Shown: piece after piece, positions 41,611 through 43,712 of the stretch
How positions within the stretch are numbered: the first letter of the stretch is position 1
Layout of the letters: the number at the start of each line of letters is the position of its first letter
Source: an uncultured Prevotellaceae bacterium
GTDB taxonomy: Bacteria > Bacteroidota > Bacteroidia > Bacteroidales > Bacteroidaceae
Direction of reading: 5' to 3'
DNA length: 43,712 nt
Assembly (NCBI GenBank): GCA_937877625.1
Contig: CALFJG010000053.1
Location: 1-43,712, forward strand
Notes under the pieces: model-generated
The model's database searches: none
What the model saw: only the letters and a program-made list of their open reading frames with translations
What the model was told of the DNA's origin: nothing
Program-made: the position numbers and the translations under genes

Positions 41611-42438
41611 ATGACAAAGTTTGCCGAGCGTATCTTGCGTATAGAAATTAAGAGCCTTTGGAGCGGACGAAAACACATCGTGTGGCCTTTGCGCCCCGAT
41701 GTAAATGTGCTGAGCGGCAAGAATGGAGCGGGTAAGAGTACGATACTCAACCGCATTGTGCAGCAGTTGCGTACTGCGCCCCCCTCGGGCGAGATACACG
41801 GCAAGCCCGTCGCTGGTGTGCAGATAGACTTTGAACCCGCCGATGCTACGGGTATCCGCTACGACATTATACGTAGTTTTGACCGCGTACTCCTCGATGG
41901 GCAACGGCTACAATCGGTAACAGACGAGCCTATCACTACCGAACTCGATTGGCAACTCTATCAACTGCAACGTCGCTACCTGGACTATCAGGTGAACGTA
42001 GGTAATCGAATGATTGCTCTGCTTACAAAAGGAAGCCCCGAGGCACAGGTTGAAGCGATGACTGCTTCGGCGGACAAGTTGAAATTCTTAGACCTTGTGG
42101 ACGGGTTGTTTGCTGAGACGGAGAAGAAGATTGACCGTTCGTGCAACGAGTTGCGCTTTGTGCAATACGGCGAGGTGCTTTCCCCGTACCGGCTTAGTAG
42201 TGGTGAGAAGCAGATGCTTATTATTTTGCTCACCGCATTGACCGAAGACCGCCAACCCTATGTGCTCTGTATGGATGAACCTGAGGCGAGCCTCCACTTT
42301 GAGTGGCAAAAAGACCTTATACAGATGATACGTACGCTTAATCCGCAAGCACAAATCATTCTCACGACACACTCTCCTGGCGTTATTATGAATGGGTGGA
42401 ACGATGCCGTTACAGAGGTGGGCGATATTACGGCGTAA
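41611..42438 (+). CDS. ABC-type ATPase (AAA_15/AAA_21-like), AriA-like partner of DUF4435
   Basis: A soluble ATPase of the SMC/RecF/ABC type, 275 residues with no membrane segment. Walker A is LSGKNGAGKST (about 34-44), the ABC signature is RLSSGEKQ (about 194-201), Walker B is YVLCMDEPEAS (about 217-227) with the catalytic Glu, and the H-loop is TTHSPG (about 252-257). The insert between Walker A and the signature is short (about 150 residues, no long coiled coil), so it is compact next to typical OLD or RecN proteins. It precedes a DUF4435 gene by 133 bp. The same family pair forms the PARIS defence system (AriA plus AriB); family membership is seen, defence function is inferred. Confidence 0.82.
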   Translation: MTKFAERILRIEIKSLWSGRKHIVWPLRPDVNVLSGKNGAGKSTILNRIVQQLRTAPPSGEIHGKPVAGVQIDFEPADATGIRYDIIRSFDRVLLDGQRLQSVTDEPITTELDWQLYQLQRRYLDYQVNVGNRMIALLTKGSPEAQVEAMTASADKLKFLDLVDGLFAETEKKIDRSCNELRFVQYGEVLSPYRLSSGEKQMLIILLTALTEDRQPYVLCMDEPEASLHFEWQKDLIQMIRTLNPQAQIILTTHSPGVIMNGWNDAVTEVGDITA

Positions 42439-42475
42439 ATGTTTGTTGCTTTTATGGTGGGCTCTATTCATTCGC

Positions 42476-42548
42476 TTTGTCAGAAATCTGACAAAAGGTT
42501 AAAGCCCCATCTATGTCAAACTTAACCGTGGGAATTAATAGAACCCAC
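42476..42548. promoter_or_regulatory. palindromes in the ATPase-DUF4435 gap
   Basis: TTTGTCAGA-AA-TCTGACAAA (42476-42495) is a perfect inverted repeat with 9-bp arms. GTGGG (42528-42532) pairs with CCCAC (42544-42548). GGTTAA and TTAACC also flank the middle (42498-42527). They could be an operator, an attenuator, or an RNA element separating expression of the two genes. Confidence 0.5.
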
Positions 42549-42571
42549 CTTATCTCTTTCCTCGTTAGATT

Positions 42572-43612
42572 ATGAGCCGCTCCCACGACCAGCGTCCACG
42601 TAGTCACAAGCCGCTTTCGGCCTATGTCAACAGCGATTATATTGCAGCACTCAATGCGCTGAGCGGGCGCAATGCCAAACGCAGAATTGTGGTCTTTGTG
42701 GAGGGCTACGATGATGTGACGTTTTGGTCGGCATTGTTACGTCCTTTGGAGACGGATGCCTTTTATTTTGAGGTGATGCTTCCATCGTCGGCCTCTTTGG
42801 GCAAGGGCAAGAAGGTAGCCCTTGCCAACAATCTTGGCGAGCGATTGGGGGAGTATATGATAGCCTGCGTAGATGCCGACTACGATTTTCTGGCACAGGG
42901 CAGAACGCCCAACAGCAAGCAGCTTTGCGACAATCCGTATGTGTTCCATACGTATCTCTATGCCATAGAGAATTATTACTGCTATGCGCCGTCGCTCTCC
43001 GAGGTGTGTGTGTCGGCTACACTCAACGACCGCCGCATATTCGACTTTGAGGCTTTTCTCGCCGCTTATTCGCGCATTGTGTGGCCTTTGTTCGTGTGGA
43101 ATGTGTGGGTGTATCGCTATGGTGGCTACAAGCAGTTCTCTCTTATGGATTTTGCGCGTATCGTGGCGATGCCCGATGTGGATATCCACCACCCCCAGGC
43201 ACGTCTTGAGGCTTTGCGCCATCGTGTCAATGCTAAGATAGCACGCTTGCAGAAAGCCCACCCCGAGGGAAAGAAGACTTATAAACCCCTTCAGGCCGAA
43301 CTCTTGTCGCTCGGCCTTTCGCCCGAAACGACCTATTTGTTTATGCGGGGCCACGACGTGAAAGACGGCGTGGTGTTGCCCCTTGTTCAAACCGTTTGCG
43401 AGCGTTTGCGGCGCGAGCGCGAGCGTGAGATACGCACCACGGCCCTACATCGCACACAACTGCAAAACGAACTCGCTGGCTACCAACACGCTACAGTGTC
43501 TTGCGAAGAGGTGTTGCGCCGTCACCGGGGCTTTTGTGCTTGTCCGTGGTATCGAAGGGTGCAGGAGGATATCTGTATGTTTTTAGATAAGGTGCGAGGG
43601 GGTGCTTCTTAA
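42572..43612 (+). CDS. DUF4435 protein with TOPRIM-like core, AriB-like
   Basis: A 346-residue soluble protein. The N-terminal half carries a TOPRIM-like pattern: a beta strand ending in the conserved Glu (RRIVVFVEGYDDVTFW, Glu about 44) and a later strand with the Asp-x-Asp pair (MIACVDADYDFL, Asp about 101 and 103). The DUF4435-type motif YLYAIENYYC follows (about 128-137). The C-terminal part is helical and basic (VCERLRREREREIRTTALHRTQL) and has several Cys. In PARIS the DUF4435 protein AriB is the toxic nuclease held by the ATPase AriA. By analogy this could be the effector of the upstream ATPase; activity is not shown by sequence. Confidence 0.8.
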   Translation: MSRSHDQRPRSHKPLSAYVNSDYIAALNALSGRNAKRRIVVFVEGYDDVTFWSALLRPLETDAFYFEVMLPSSASLGKGKKVALANNLGERLGEYMIACVDADYDFLAQGRTPNSKQLCDNPYVFHTYLYAIENYYCYAPSLSEVCVSATLNDRRIFDFEAFLAAYSRIVWPLFVWNVWVYRYGGYKQFSLMDFARIVAMPDVDIHHPQARLEALRHRVNAKIARLQKAHPEGKKTYKPLQAELLSLGLSPETTYLFMRGHDVKDGVVLPLVQTVCERLRREREREIRTTALHRTQLQNELAGYQHATVSCEEVLRRHRGFCACPWYRRVQEDICMFLDKVRGGAS

Positions 43613-43616
43613 CAGA

Positions 43617-43656
43617 GATAAGATGTGTTCTGTTTGTTGTTAGAACACATCTTATC
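43617..43656 (+). terminator. perfect hairpin after the DUF4435 gene
   Basis: GATAAGATGTGTTCT (43617-43631) and AGAACACATCTTATC (43642-43656) form a perfect 15-bp stem with a 10-nt loop, 4 bp past the stop codon. Only TT follows before the apparent intron, so the T run may have been interrupted by the insertion. Confidence 0.75.
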
Positions 43657-43658
43657 TT

Positions 43659-43712
43659 GTTCGCCCGACATGGGCATAATCTAACGGGTGCAAGTCCCGA
43701 GCGCGGCCTAAT
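43659..43712 (+). mobile_element. 5' end of a probable group II intron (truncated by window)
   Basis: The sequence begins GTTCGCCCGACATGGGC, close to the GTGCGCCCGGCATGGGC start I associate with bacterial group II introns. It contains the hairpin GCCC-GACAT-GGGC (43663-43675) and then the domain I feature CGGGTGCAAGTCCCG (43685-43699). The exact 5' splice site is uncertain by a few bases. Its place right behind a terminator-like hairpin is the usual target of class C introns. The reverse transcriptase would lie beyond the window. Confidence 0.7.

Overview
The window is a stretch of chromosome from a member of the Bacteroidetes, most likely a Bacteroidales/Prevotellaceae relative. The signs are recurrent -7 promoter boxes of the form TAnnTTTG, some with a TTG or TTTG about 19-20 bp upstream; almost no Shine-Dalgarno sequences; a TonB-linked outer-membrane protein of the carboxypeptidase-regulatory/plug/barrel type; a Bacteroidetes-type S16 with a long tail; and a GT3-type glycogen synthase. 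No species can be assigned from the sequence alone.

Layout. 1-2800: galactokinase and a sugar MFS transporter on the minus strand, ending in a strong bidirectional terminator. 2800-7850: a minus-strand exporter operon (TolC-like, HlyD-like, two ABC-2 permeases) with no ATPase. 7950-8780: rplU-rpmA on the plus strand with a folded leader and a terminator. 8780-9160: non-coding, with palindromic repeats. 9165-11820: fabD and a cytoplasmic GH13 alpha-amylase-like gene, translationally coupled on the minus strand. 11886-18283: lon, tgt-LptF/G (overlapping) and a DEAD-box helicase. 18436-22690: glycogen synthase plus alpha-glucan phosphorylase. 22690-23470: a 780-bp non-coding region with three kinds of repeat, including a 21-bp tandem array. 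23471-27240: a minus-strand operon of a U32/RlhA-like protein, a lipoprotein-like membrane protein with a zinc ribbon, and a ComF-like phosphoribosyltransferase. 27366-28674: corA behind a structured leader. 28686-31686: a beta-helix lipoprotein and pepD. 31805-32605: a small membrane protein and an OmpH-like lipoprotein. 32667: tRNA-Ser(CGA). 33010-37232: rpsP, thrS, infC, rpmI, rplT. 37359-38117: an SGNH hydrolase. 38294-41422: a TonB-linked barrel protein with a glycine-rich tail. 41611-43612: an ATPase/DUF4435 pair. 43659-end: the 5' end of a probable group II intron.

Most of the window is housekeeping: translation (rplU, rpmA, rpsP, thrS, infC, rpmI, rplT, tRNA-Ser, tgt), protein quality control (lon), lipid synthesis and export (fabD, LptF/G) and storage-glucan turnover. 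The most system-like locus is the right end. An ABC-type ATPase is followed by a DUF4435 protein with TOPRIM-type acidic residues, which is the same family pairing as AriA/AriB of the PARIS anti-phage system. A long perfect hairpin follows the pair, and directly behind it lies what looks like the start of a group II intron, the position class C introns prefer. Other points of interest are the 21-bp tandem array, a corA leader with mutually exclusive pairings, and an identical promoter core shared by rplU and infC.
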